NCBI RefSeq assembly: GCF_042688525.2
Contig: NZ_JBHWAB010000001.1
Location: forward strand, 2,976,001 to 3,040,000
Source of the DNA: Haloimpatiens sp042688525
GTDB taxonomy: Bacteria > Bacillota > Clostridia > Clostridiales > Clostridiaceae
Reading direction: 5' to 3'
Length of the DNA stretch: 64,000 nt
The notes under the pieces were generated by a model. It worked only from the letters and a program-made list of their open reading frames with translations, ran no database searches and was not told the origin of the DNA. A program made the position numbers and the translations under genes. Below, one piece after another: positions 8,649 to 17,059 of this stretch (positions are counted from its first letter, which is position 1; each line of letters begins with the position of its first letter).

Positions 8649-9772
8649 CTATTTGCTCTTACTCAAAATATCTTGAGCTTTAATAGCACATCCTTTATGT
8701 TTTTTGATTCCTCCACGTCTTACTTTTTTTATATAATCTCCTTTTATACCGCATTTACACTCCTTACCCAATACCGCAATATCTGTAGATAACAAAGATA
8801 AATTTGGTTCCGCAATATTATACGGCGTTAAAAGCTGAAGCACCCCTTCTTCTCCATAATCCTTTTTTTCTAAGGTTATAGGATCTCTTACCAAAACTTT
8901 ACTATATATTGGCACATGCAAATGCCCTTCAGGGCATGAACAATATGGCACTCCATGTTCTGCCATACCATATGTGTCTCTTATATTATTAGGATCTAAC
9001 CCTATATTTTCTTGCATGTAATCTAGGAAATCTTTTAATTCCATGCTTTTACCAAGATGATTCTTCCATCCTCCTCCTGCTATAACAAATGATTCTTTTT
9101 TCACTTTAATTCTCCCATACATCCTTCTTATATCTTCTACCATTTTATACATAAATGCTGGAAAACCTAGTAAACGTACTGGTGCTTCTTTACTTAGCTG
9201 AACAAATTTCTTAGCCCATTTTTCACTATCAAAGAAAAATTTTCCCTTAGTTTCATCCCATTCAATCATCCAGTTTGTAGATATTGCAGGTGCTAACTGT
9301 AATATTTGATCATCACTCCAACTTGTACCTATGTTTTTTGCATTCTTAATGTCATAAGAAAACAAGAAATAGTGCACTGGAGTTTTACTTCTAAACCCTA
9401 CAGCATCGAAAGCATTAAGTGACAATTCTTCAAGTCTTCTAAGAGATCCTTTATCAAAAAAGCTTGAGTCTTCTGTCCATTGGTTCCTGAGCTTGTCAAT
9501 ATCATATCTAAATCTTCTTCTCTAAAATTACAAAAACTATTAAGTTTCATAGTTCCCACAAAAAGAAAAGGTATTTTATATATTTCTTCTACATTTTTTA
9601 CATGATTTATATTGAATTTATTTTTTTCTGCTAGATATTTTATATATGGCTGATTTTTCAATTGAAATTTATAATTTTCAATCATACTATTTAAAAATAA
9701 TTGATCTGTTTCTTTAGAAAAATTAAATGCTCCTTTTTTTGCACATAACTCATCAATATACGAAAATTTCAT
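8649..9772 (-). pseudogene. LuxE-like acyl-protein synthetase, split by a one-base frameshift
   Basis: Two overlapping frames together make one LuxE-family protein of about 374 residues, the normal family size. The first part (9772 to about 9461) carries the AMP-loop TSSGTNGQ. The second (to 8649) carries the ATP-site and GGGWKNH/DTYGMAEHG motifs and a CSCPEGHLH segment. Adding one T to the T6 run (A6 on the plus strand, 9456-9461) restores one continuous frame through an FFDKGSLRRLEELSLNAF sequence. LuxE activates fatty acid as acyl-AMP and passes it to LuxC. The ATG overlaps the stop of the GNAT gene by four bases. The break may be a real lesion, a slippage (phase-variable) site or a sequencing error. 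Confidence 0.8.
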
Positions 9773-10818
9773 ACACTCATTCTCCCATTCTCTAAATTAT
9801 CAATATAACAATTTCTAACATAATTTAATAACCTTTGTCCCATTTTAGAGCTCATGCTTATATTTTCAAAATCAACTTTATCTTGAATATATTGAAGTAT
9901 TAACTCATCATCTTTATTATATGAGGGCATAATTCCTGCAAAAATAAACCCCTTATTCTCCATATATTCACAAACATAAGGCGTAAATTTATCGTTTAAC
10001 TTAATTCTTAAAACCATAATCTTTTTTCCCTGAGCCTTTAATTTATTTATTGTTTTTGAAATTTCACTTAGTACTTCTCTGCCAAATTCATCCACAAACA
10101 TCACAGCTTCCATCTTTTCTTTAGAAATCACCCTAATCTTACCTGCCGGTAAATCCCTCATATTTACTTTACCTATATCTTTAAATTTAAATTCAATTCC
10201 CATATTGTTATAAATTTCTTTAATAATATCCATGTGTTTTATAATTTTATAGAAACTTTTTCTTTTGAAAGGTTTTTTTAAATATCTATAACCTAATAAT
10301 AAATTTTCTCTTTTATCTATTTCATTACATATACCTTTGAAATTTAATGATTTAATTCTAGACAAAAGTAATGCACATTCTTTAAATCCATTTTTGCTAG
10401 CTGATTTTTGAGAATAATTATGACTTGTAACAGACCTTACAAATACCGATTTAATCTTCTCATGCTGACATATTTTTATTACCTCTTTTGTTAAATCTTT
10501 GAGATAACCTCTCCCCCTGTAAAAAGGATGTATGAATGCACAAGACAATTCATATATAGGTAAATTATTTTCTTTCTCTAATGCAATATGTCCAACTACT
10601 TGTCCATCTTTACCAATGGCTACATAAGATATTATCTCTCCCAACTTATTTAATTTAATAAGTTCTTCTTGAGAATATATATACCTATGAATATATGATT
10701 TTCCATAAGCCCTATAGGCACACTCTACTACCTCCTTTGCTTCTTTTTCTTCCATTTTTTTTACCTTAAATTCTTTATTTATATTATTTTTATGAAAACC
10801 TGTACAATTTTTAAGCAT
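9769..10818 (-). CDS. GNAT-family acyltransferase, first gene of LuxE/LuxC-like operon
   Basis: 349 residues. Residues about 20-160 form a GNAT domain: motif A with the acetyl-CoA loop HPFYRGRGYLKDLTKE near 95, and a downstream SVTSHNYSQKSASKNGFKEC strand/helix typical of motif B. The remaining about 190 residues look like a second, degenerate GNAT-type half ending in a KFTPYVCEYMENKGFIFAGI strand. The ATG at 10818 has GGAGGG seven bases upstream. The stop overlaps the luxE-like start (ATGA), so it is cotranscribed and probably acts on the same pathway, for instance by acylating the substrate or carrier. The substrate is unknown. Confidence 0.75.
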   Translation of the reverse strand: MLKNCTGFHKNNINKEFKVKKMEEKEAKEVVECAYRAYGKSYIHRYIYSQEELIKLNKLGEIISYVAIGKDGQVVGHIALEKENNLPIYELSCAFIHPFYRGRGYLKDLTKEVIKICQHEKIKSVFVRSVTSHNYSQKSASKNGFKECALLLSRIKSLNFKGICNEIDKRENLLLGYRYLKKPFKRKSFYKIIKHMDIIKEIYNNMGIEFKFKDIGKVNMRDLPAGKIRVISKEKMEAVMFVDEFGREVLSEISKTINKLKAQGKKIMVLRIKLNDKFTPYVCEYMENKGFIFAGIMPSYNKDDELILQYIQDKVDFENISMSSKMGQRLLNYVRNCYIDNLENGRMSV

Positions 10819-10833
10819 ACAGTACCCTCCACA

Positions 10834-10971
10834 CTATTTGTGCATTTTTGAAACTTCTATTACAGTTTTATGAATATCTTCCATATTATCCTACACTACT
10901 TCCAATAAATTTGCAATATTTACTTCATTTGTAAATGATGTTAAATAAATTATTTCTTTTTTTGTAAACAT
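10834..10971 (-). pseudogene. Small ORF interrupted by an in-frame TAG
   Basis: An ATG at 10971 follows AAAGGA seven bases upstream and gives 26 residues up to a TAG at 10891-10893. The same frame continues for another 18 codons (starting DNMEDIHKTVIEV) to a second TAG at 10834-10836, 16 bases before the GNAT start. The run of codons on both sides of the stop suggests a short gene of 45 codons damaged by one nonsense change, or two very short peptides. It may be the original first member of the GNAT-LuxE-LuxC operon. I recognise no family. Confidence 0.3.
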
Positions 10972-10996
10972 GTAGTTTCCTTTGTAGAGCAAAAAT

Positions 10997-11037
10997 TAAA
11001 GCAGCAATACTACTTTTTGAATAGTATTACTGCTTTT
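10997..11037 (-). terminator. Rho-independent terminator of the first ABC-F gene
   Basis: AAAGCAG plus CAATACTA pairs with TAGTATT plus CTGCTTT, with one mismatch, around an A/T loop. On the minus strand it lies directly after the stop at 11042 and is followed by TTTAATTTTT. Confidence 0.75.
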
Positions 11038-11041
11038 AGTC

Positions 11042-12598
11042 TTACACTATCTTTGTTGTCCACTCTTCACAATTCCATACATCTGTAACTATATCTCTAT
11101 AAAACTCAGGTTCATGGCAAACCATAAGAATGCTGCCTTTGTAGTCTTTTAGTGCTCTCTTTAATTCATCTTTTGCCTCTACATCTAAGTGGTTAGTAGG
11201 CTCGTCCAATATTAGTATATTAGTCTCTTTATTAATTATTTTACATAACCTAACCTTTGCTTTTTCTCCACCACTTAACACTACAACTTGACTTTCTATA
11301 TGCTTTGTAGTAAGTCCACATTTAGCAAGTGCTGCTCTCACCTCATATTGAGTAAATCCAGGGAAGTCCTGCCATACTTCCTGTATACATGTATTATAAT
11401 TTGCCTCTTTTTCTTCTTGTTCAAAATAACCTATATACTGATAATCTCCTAGTTCAATTTCACCTTCTAATGGTTTTATTTCCCCTATTAAACTTCTTAA
11501 TAAAGTGGTTTTACCTATACCATTAGCTCCAACTAAAGCTATTTTTTGTCCTCTCTCCATTAATAAGTTTAATGGTTTTGACAGCGGCTCATTATATCCT
11601 ATAACTAAATCCTTAGTTTCAAATATTAATTTTCCTGAAGTTCTTGCTTTTTTAAAGTTAAATTCAGGCTTTACTTTTTCCTTTGGAAGTTCTATTCTCT
11701 CCATTTTATCCAATTTTTTTTGTCTAGATTTTGCTCTACCAGTAGTGGAAATTCTAGCTTTATTTCTAGCCACAAAATCTTCTAATTTTTTAATTTCTTG
11801 CTGCTGTCTTTCATAAGCTGACTCTAATTGTTTCTGTTTTTGTTCCTTTATTCTTAAGAAATTATCATAATCACCTACATATCTATCCAGCTTTCTATTA
11901 TCCACATGATAGATTAAATTAATTACACTATTTAAAAATGGTATATCATGTGATATAAGTATGAAAGCATTTTCGTAATTTTGAAGATATCTCTTAAGCC
12001 ATTCTATATGTTGTTCATCCAAATAGTTAGTAGGCTCATCTAATAATAATATATCTGGATTTTCTAAAAGTAATTTTGCTAAAAGTACCTTTGTTCTTTG
12101 ACCTCCACTTAATTCTGATACATCTTTATCTAAACCTATATCTCTAAGTCCAAGTCCCCCTGCTACTTCTTCTATCTTTGCATCAATAACATAAAAACCA
12201 TTATTATCTAATAAATCCTGTATAGTTCCCATTTGTTCTAAAAGTTTTTCTAGCTCTTCAGGAGATGCATCACTCATTTTTTCTGTAATACCCATCATTT
12301 CTTCTTCTAAATCAAACAAGTATTTAAAAGCACCTCTTAATATATCTCTAATTGTATTACCCTTTTGAAGTTCTGCATGCTGGTCCATATATCCTACTCT
12401 AACTCTATTTGACCACTGTACCTTTCCTTCATCAGGCATTAATTTTCCTGTTATTATATTCATAAAAGTAGATTTTCCTTCTCCATTAGCACCTATTAAT
12501 CCTACATGTTCTCCTTTTAATAGTCTGAAGGAAACATCTTCAAAAATAGCCCTATCTCCAAATCCATGACTTACATTTTTAACTGTTAATATACTCAT
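11042..12598 (-). CDS. ABC-F family ATPase (ribosome-associated)
   Basis: About 518 residues from the ATG at 12598, which has AAGGAG seven bases upstream; a longer frame upstream is unsupported. Two ABC domains without membrane segments: Walker A GANGEGKST and GANGIGKTT, signatures LSGGQ and LSGGE, and Walker B followed by DEPTN in each. The linker between them (about 240-310) is charged and helical, with KSRQKKLDKMERIELPKEK, as in the P-site tRNA interaction motif of ABC-F proteins. Family members act on stalled or antibiotic-bound ribosomes rather than in transport. The subgroup, and whether it gives resistance, cannot be settled by eye. It is a single-gene unit followed by a terminator. 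Confidence 0.88.
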   Translation of the reverse strand: MSILTVKNVSHGFGDRAIFEDVSFRLLKGEHVGLIGANGEGKSTFMNIITGKLMPDEGKVQWSNRVRVGYMDQHAELQKGNTIRDILRGAFKYLFDLEEEMMGITEKMSDASPEELEKLLEQMGTIQDLLDNNGFYVIDAKIEEVAGGLGLRDIGLDKDVSELSGGQRTKVLLAKLLLENPDILLLDEPTNYLDEQHIEWLKRYLQNYENAFILISHDIPFLNSVINLIYHVDNRKLDRYVGDYDNFLRIKEQKQKQLESAYERQQQEIKKLEDFVARNKARISTTGRAKSRQKKLDKMERIELPKEKVKPEFNFKKARTSGKLIFETKDLVIGYNEPLSKPLNLLMERGQKIALVGANGIGKTTLLRSLIGEIKPLEGEIELGDYQYIGYFEQEEKEANYNTCIQEVWQDFPGFTQYEVRAALAKCGLTTKHIESQVVVLSGGEKAKVRLCKIINKETNILILDEPTNHLDVEAKDELKRALKDYKGSILMVCHEPEFYRDIVTDVWNCEEWTTKIV

Positions 12599-12671
12599 AC
12601 ATCTTCTCCTTTGTATACAATAATATAATGGTATTGCCTGTAGTAACTTGCACACTATTATATAGACTAGC

Positions 12672-12912
12672 ACAAAAATACTGTATAGCGAAGGGAAATG
12701 ATATATTGCGTAAGAAACATTTGAACAAAGTTTACAAGTTCTTAGCTTTACGAATTTGAAAAAAGTTATTTTTTAATTACTGATTCCTACGGAATATTAA
12801 TTAAAAAATCTTTTTTCAATATGAGTAAAGTTTAGAACTTGTTACTGAAGTGAAAGGTTTCTAAGCAATATATCATTTCCCGTAGCGGCTATTTTTCATC
12901 TGCCAAAGTTGA
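12672..12912. repeat. Foldback repeat, copy B (intermediate form)
   Basis: The left end is worn (the TCAACTTT terminus is missing; it begins at AAAAATACTG). The body runs AGCGAAGGGAAATGATAT ... ACAAGTTCTTAG ... centre ... TTAGAACTTGTTACTGAAG ... ATATCATTTCCCGTAGCG to a perfect AAAGTTGA end at 12905-12912. The two arms pair along most of their length. The right end overlaps the 3' end of the next ABC-F gene and supplies its stop. Confidence 0.85.
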
Positions 12913-14847
12913 GTTATTTATCTTCTCAGCTAATTCATTTAGGTATGTCCATCTTTCCATTAATTCTTCCAATTTGGTTTCCAGCTCGTCTTTTTTCTCT
13001 AAAAGTTCCTCAAGCAAACCATAATTACTTCCTCCAGTGCCCAACTTCTTCTCTACCTCTGCCAATTCATTTTCAACTTCCTCTATTACTCCATCTATTT
13101 TTTCATATTCTAACTTTTCTTTATAAGAAAATTTCAATGTTCTATTTTTATTTTTTTGCTTATCAACTTTTTCATTTTCGTTTTCTTCAGATTTATCTTT
13201 AGATGTTTTACTTATATTAGCTTTATTATCATTATTAAACTGTTTATTAGTCTTTTGAATAAACTCAATGTACTCAGAATAATTTCCAGTATGCTCTAAA
13301 ATTTGTCCATTTCCCTGAAAAGCTAATATCTTATTTGAAATTTTATCTAAAAAATATCTATCATGAGAAACTGTAATTACAGCACCATTAAATGCTTCTA
13401 TATAATTTTCTAATATATTTAAAGTTTCAATATCCAAATCATTTGTAGGCTCATCTAAAAATAATACATTAGGTGCATCCATAAGTACTCTTAATAAATA
13501 TAATCTTCTCTTTTCTCCACCTGATAATTTTGATATAGGTGACCATTGAAGTTCACCTGGGAACAAAAACTTTTCTAACATTTGAGAAGCACTTATAGAA
13601 ACCCCATCTTTTGTTTCTATATACTCTGCACCTTCTTTTATATAATCAATAACTCTCATATTAGGATCCATTTCCTTATATTCTTGAGAAAAATAACCCA
13701 TCTTTACTGTTTCTCCAACAGCTATATCCCCTCTATCGCTTTTTAACTTTCCACATAAAATATTTAATAATGTAGATTTTCCGGCGCCATTCTTTCCTAT
13801 AATACCTATTCTGTCATCTTTACTTAATATCAAACTAAAATTTTCTATAATTTTTTTATCTTCAAATTTTTTGCTTATATTATCTACTTCTATAACCTTT
13901 TTGCCAAGTCTTGTACTTGCTACAGATATTTCTACATTTTCATCTTCTACATATCCTTCTTGTTCTACTAAATCTTGAAATCTATCAACTCTTGCCTTTT
14001 GCTTTGTACCTCTAGCTTTAACCCCTCTTTTAATCCACGCAAGTTCTCTTCTTAATAAATTTTGTCTCTTTTCTTCTAAGGATTTTTCAAGTTCTTTTCT
14101 CTCTACTTTTGATGTTAAATAAACACTATAATTTCCTTCGTAACTATATAATTTACCTCTATACAATTCTATTATTCTATTAGTAACTCTATCTAAAAAA
14201 TATCTATCATGTGTAATCATTATCAATGCGCCTTTTCTACTGTTAAGGTACTCTTCAAGCCACTTAATTGTTTCATTATCCAAATGGTTAGTAGGCTCAT
14301 CTAATATTAAAAGATCACAAGGTCTTATAAGTGATTCTGCTAAAGCTATTCTCTTTCTCTGACCGCCTGAAAGATTTCCTACTTTTTCATTAAAGTTATT
14401 TATACCAAGTTTAGTAAGTATAGTTTTTGCGTTACTTTCAATCTGCCATGCATCTACTGCATCCATCTTGTTACTTAATTCCATTAATTTATTTTGAAGG
14501 GACATATCCTCTGGATTTTTCTCTATTTTACTTATTACATCTTCATATTCTCTCAAAACCTTCATTATTGGAGAATTGCCTTTAAATATCTGCTGAAGAA
14601 TTGTTACATTATCATCAAAATTTATTTTTTGCCTTAAATGTTCTATTATTATCTTATTTGCTTTAGTTATATTACCACTATCATAATTTTCAATGCCTGA
14701 AATTATCTTTAGAAGAGTAGATTTTCCTGTTCCATTGATACCTATAACCCCTATCTTCTCTCCTTCGTTTATTCCTAATGATATATTATCTAATAATATT
14801 TTCTCTCCGTAACTTTTACTTAAGTTTTCAATAGTTATTAAGTTCAT
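12889..14847 (-). CDS. ABC-F ATPase of the Uup/YfmR type with C-terminal coiled coil
   Basis: 652 residues. Two ABC domains: Walker A GINGTGKST at about 37 and GKNGAGKST at about 350; LSGGQRKR and LSGGEKRR signatures; DEPTNHLD and DEPTNDLD. A Glu/Lys-rich coiled coil fills residues about 560-645, the mark of the Uup/YfmR branch. YfmR and related factors help ribosomes through difficult sequences; some members also bind branched DNA. SD AAAGGT lies seven bases upstream of the ATG at 14847. The last seven residues (STLADEK) and the TAG stop come from the foldback repeat at 12672-12912, so the native C-terminus has been replaced. Confidence 0.88.
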   Translation of the reverse strand: MNLITIENLSKSYGEKILLDNISLGINEGEKIGVIGINGTGKSTLLKIISGIENYDSGNITKANKIIIEHLRQKINFDDNVTILQQIFKGNSPIMKVLREYEDVISKIEKNPEDMSLQNKLMELSNKMDAVDAWQIESNAKTILTKLGINNFNEKVGNLSGGQRKRIALAESLIRPCDLLILDEPTNHLDNETIKWLEEYLNSRKGALIMITHDRYFLDRVTNRIIELYRGKLYSYEGNYSVYLTSKVERKELEKSLEEKRQNLLRRELAWIKRGVKARGTKQKARVDRFQDLVEQEGYVEDENVEISVASTRLGKKVIEVDNISKKFEDKKIIENFSLILSKDDRIGIIGKNGAGKSTLLNILCGKLKSDRGDIAVGETVKMGYFSQEYKEMDPNMRVIDYIKEGAEYIETKDGVSISASQMLEKFLFPGELQWSPISKLSGGEKRRLYLLRVLMDAPNVLFLDEPTNDLDIETLNILENYIEAFNGAVITVSHDRYFLDKISNKILAFQGNGQILEHTGNYSEYIEFIQKTNKQFNNDNKANISKTSKDKSEENENEKVDKQKNKNRTLKFSYKEKLEYEKIDGVIEEVENELAEVEKKLGTGGSNYGLLEELLEKKDELETKLEELMERWTYLNELAEKINNSTLADEK

Positions 14848-14980
14848 ATGACCTTTCCTTTCTTAATAGTGAAAATTTGAGAATAGTATATATAAAAATT
14901 ATGTACTTATATTATAACTTATTTTTTGTTAATTCAACTTTCAAAAATAAAAATAATCGCTGGGAAAAATGATATTAAAG

Positions 14981-15016
14981 AAAAAAAGCACCCATCCGAC
15001 CAAAAATAGTGCTTTT
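14981..15016 (-). terminator. Rho-independent terminator downstream of the methyltransferase gene
   Basis: On the minus strand AAAGCAC pairs with GTGCTTT around a 17-base loop and is followed by a run of T. It lies about 140 bases beyond the methyltransferase stop (15159), on the far side of repeat copy C. Confidence 0.65.
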
Positions 15017-15040
15017 CTCTAAAATTAATTATTAATTTGC

Positions 15041-15107
15041 TCAACTTTCGCAGGACAAAAATACTATCATTTCCCGCAGCGACTGTATTTTCAACTACGA
15101 AAGTTGA
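15041..15107. repeat. Foldback repeat, copy C (minimal form)
   Basis: 67 bases, both ends intact (TCAACTTTCGCAG and CTACGAAAGTTGA) with almost all of the interior deleted. Only ATCATTTCCCGCAGCGACTGTATTTT of the right arm remains between them. It shows that the termini, not the interior, define the element. Confidence 0.8.
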
Positions 15108-15158
15108 GTTATTTAATTTGTAATATATTTTAGCAAATCTATATATTCTCATAAATGA

Positions 15159-15950
15159 TTATTTTTTTGCTTCAAAAATACAGGCTCCTGTAGTTATTGA
15201 TATATTGCCATTTTCTCTAATATAATCTTCTATATATTTTGTTAATTGTTGTCTTTTTTCTCCTACAAGTACAGTACTTCCTTTTATTGTAGAAGCTTTA
15301 TAAGAAACTACAGGTTCAGCTTTATCTACTACAATTTTCCCTGACAAAATATCTTTTTTAACTTTATCAAAATATTTTGTCAATAGTAGTTGTCCACTTT
15401 CACTATCAAATCTTTCTCCCATTCCATTGTTACTTAATCCAATTTTAGGATCAAATTTTTTCATAAGTTCATTTAATTCGTACATAGCATCAGGTGTATT
15501 TGTGGTTGCGTAAAATAAACCTCCCCTAGTAAGAACTCTTTTTATTTCAAATAAAGCCTTTTCTATATTGGGAACAAGGTATAACATGTGTCTTGCAATT
15601 ACTACATCAAAACTCTCATCTTCATATGGAATGCTTTGTATATCAAATTCTTTATACATAAAATTATAATTCAGTTCTTCCAATTCTTCTTTTGTACTTT
15701 TCAACATTCCTTTAGAAAAATCAGCTAACGTGATACTCCATTCTTTATTTAGATATTGTCTATTTTTAGACCATAATCTTCCTGTTCCACAACCTATTTC
15801 TAATATTTTTGCTTTCTTGGGAAACCTCATTTTGCTAAAACACCAATTATCCCAATCTACTTTATTAATATTATAGCTGTGAAGATTACATCTAGAGTTT
15901 AAATTTTCGGCTGTTTTATACTGCTTTTTAGCAAACTCACCAATTCTCAA
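15159..15950 (-). CDS. Class I SAM-dependent methyltransferase
   Basis: 263 residues. The Rossmann core shows motif I EIGCGTGRLW (about residue 51), motif II with TLADFS (about 75), IQSIPYEDESFDVVIARHMLYLVPNIEKAL (about 105-135, motif III and post-motif) and LTRGGLFYATTN (about 143). This is the UbiE/Methyltransf_11 pattern. The C-terminal about 90 residues are less typical and may hold the substrate pocket. It is 11 bases downstream of an acetyltransferase gene on the same strand; together they may be a small-molecule or antibiotic modification pair, but the substrate is unknown. Confidence 0.85.
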   Translation of the reverse strand: MRIGEFAKKQYKTAENLNSRCNLHSYNINKVDWDNWCFSKMRFPKKAKILEIGCGTGRLWSKNRQYLNKEWSITLADFSKGMLKSTKEELEELNYNFMYKEFDIQSIPYEDESFDVVIARHMLYLVPNIEKALFEIKRVLTRGGLFYATTNTPDAMYELNELMKKFDPKIGLSNNGMGERFDSESGQLLLTKYFDKVKKDILSGKIVVDKAEPVVSYKASTIKGSTVLVGEKRQQLTKYIEDYIRENGNISITTGACIFEAKK

Positions 15951-15961
15951 GTTTTCCCCTC

Positions 15962-16444
15962 CTATATCCTATGACGTATTTCAAAATATTTTGATTCAAT
16001 CCCATCTTCAACAAATGTATCAACTTTTACAAACCCAACCTTCTCTAATAGACCTATTGATCCATAATTATTAGAATATGTAAATGCTCCAATTTTTTCT
16101 ATATCAAACTTATTAAATACTTCCTTTACAAAAGCTTTTGCTGCCTCTGTTCCTATGCCTTTACCCCACAACTTCTTTTCAAAAATCACAATACTTAGCA
16201 TGCACATTTTTTCATTACTCTCATCTATACTATAACACCAAATATCTCCAACATACCTACCTTCAAAATAGATTACTTTACCGTAACTCAAAGCATCTTC
16301 TGTAAGCGACTCTTCAAATAATATTAATGCTTCTTCTAAAGATTTAGTACTAAAGGGAAATAATTTTTTTATTTCTTCATCTTGAGTCCTTTCCCAAAAT
16401 ATCTTAACATGATCTTTCATTCTTGTTTTCAACATTATTTTCAC
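15962..16444 (-). CDS. GNAT acetyltransferase, RimJ/RimL-like
   Basis: About 161 residues. The acetyl-CoA loop KLWGKGIGTEAAKAFVKEVF (about residue 90) and the SNNYGSIGLLEKVGF motif near 130 are typical of the RimJ/RimL branch that acetylates N-termini or small substrates. A GTG at 16444 lies nine bases after AGGAAGG and is preferred to an ATG at 16453 that is too close to the SD. It is first gene of a pair with the methyltransferase. The substrate is unknown. Confidence 0.8.
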   Translation of the reverse strand: MKIMLKTRMKDHVKIFWERTQDEEIKKLFPFSTKSLEEALILFEESLTEDALSYGKVIYFEGRYVGDIWCYSIDESNEKMCMLSIVIFEKKLWGKGIGTEAAKAFVKEVFNKFDIEKIGAFTYSNNYGSIGLLEKVGFVKVDTFVEDGIESKYFEIRHRI

Positions 16445-16484
16445 AGCAATCATCCTTCCTATAAAAAATAATTAATAATGAAAG

Positions 16485-16546
16485 AAGGGGCTGTCGCATT
16501 AAGAAATATATTGTAGTATTTACTCTTAGTGCAACAGCCCTTTTTT
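16485..16546 (+). terminator. Long terminator-like hairpin
   Basis: GGGCTGT-GCA-TAAG pairs with CTTA-TGC-ACAGCCC, with single mismatches, around a 20-base loop and followed by TTTTTT on the plus strand. No rightward gene ends here, so it may be a mobile hairpin. The same CTGTCGCACTAA core recurs in the hairpin at 25399-25446. Confidence 0.6.
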
Positions 16547-16565
16547 CTAAGTCTTGTTGAAACAA

Positions 16566-17036
16566 AACTTTTTCCGCAGTAAAAAAATACTGCTTAGCGA
16601 AGGGAAATGATATACTGCGTAAGAAACATTTGAGCAAACAACTAGTAATTCTTGGTCTAAAAATTCACAGTATATTAGACAACATTTTTATATTATAAAA
16701 TAAAACCTTTTGCCTGTGGTAAATATCTATATAGTGTATAGGATATCATTGGAACAAAGTCTACAAGTTCTTAGTCTTACGAATTTCAAAAGAGTTATTT
16801 TCTGATAACTAATTCCTTTGGAATATTTGTAAGATATCTTCTTTTGAATATGAGTAAGACTTAGAACTTGTTACTGAAGTGACACGATTCCTAACACTAT
16901 ATAGATATTTACTTCACAGGCTCTAGATACTTATTATCAACACAATTTTTAGACCTTAGAATTACTTTGTGAAGTGAAAGGTTTCTAAGCAAGATATCAT
17001 TTCCCGTAGCGACTATTTTTCATCTACGAAAGTTGA
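16566..17036. repeat. Foldback repeat, copy D (longest form, about 470 bp)
   Basis: Ends AACTTTTTCCGCAG (worn) and CTACGAAAGTTGA. The whole element is one imperfect palindrome. Left-arm blocks GGGAAATGATAT, GTAATTCTTGGTCTAAAAATT, TAAATATCTATATAGTGTA, ACAAGTTCTTAGTCTTAC and AACTAATTCC each have a mirror block in the right arm in reverse order, with the fold centre near 16815. No ORF of note lies inside. It is near-identical in inverted orientation to copy F at 40430-40860. Confidence 0.88.
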
Positions 17037-17059
17037 GTTATTAATTTTCTTTGCCTTCC

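Noticed and set aside
15041..15152. Short ORFs inside repeat copies (also near 16404-16637 and 57094-57279)
   Set aside because: They follow the palindromic repeat sequence, lack SDs, and are not shared in frame between copies.
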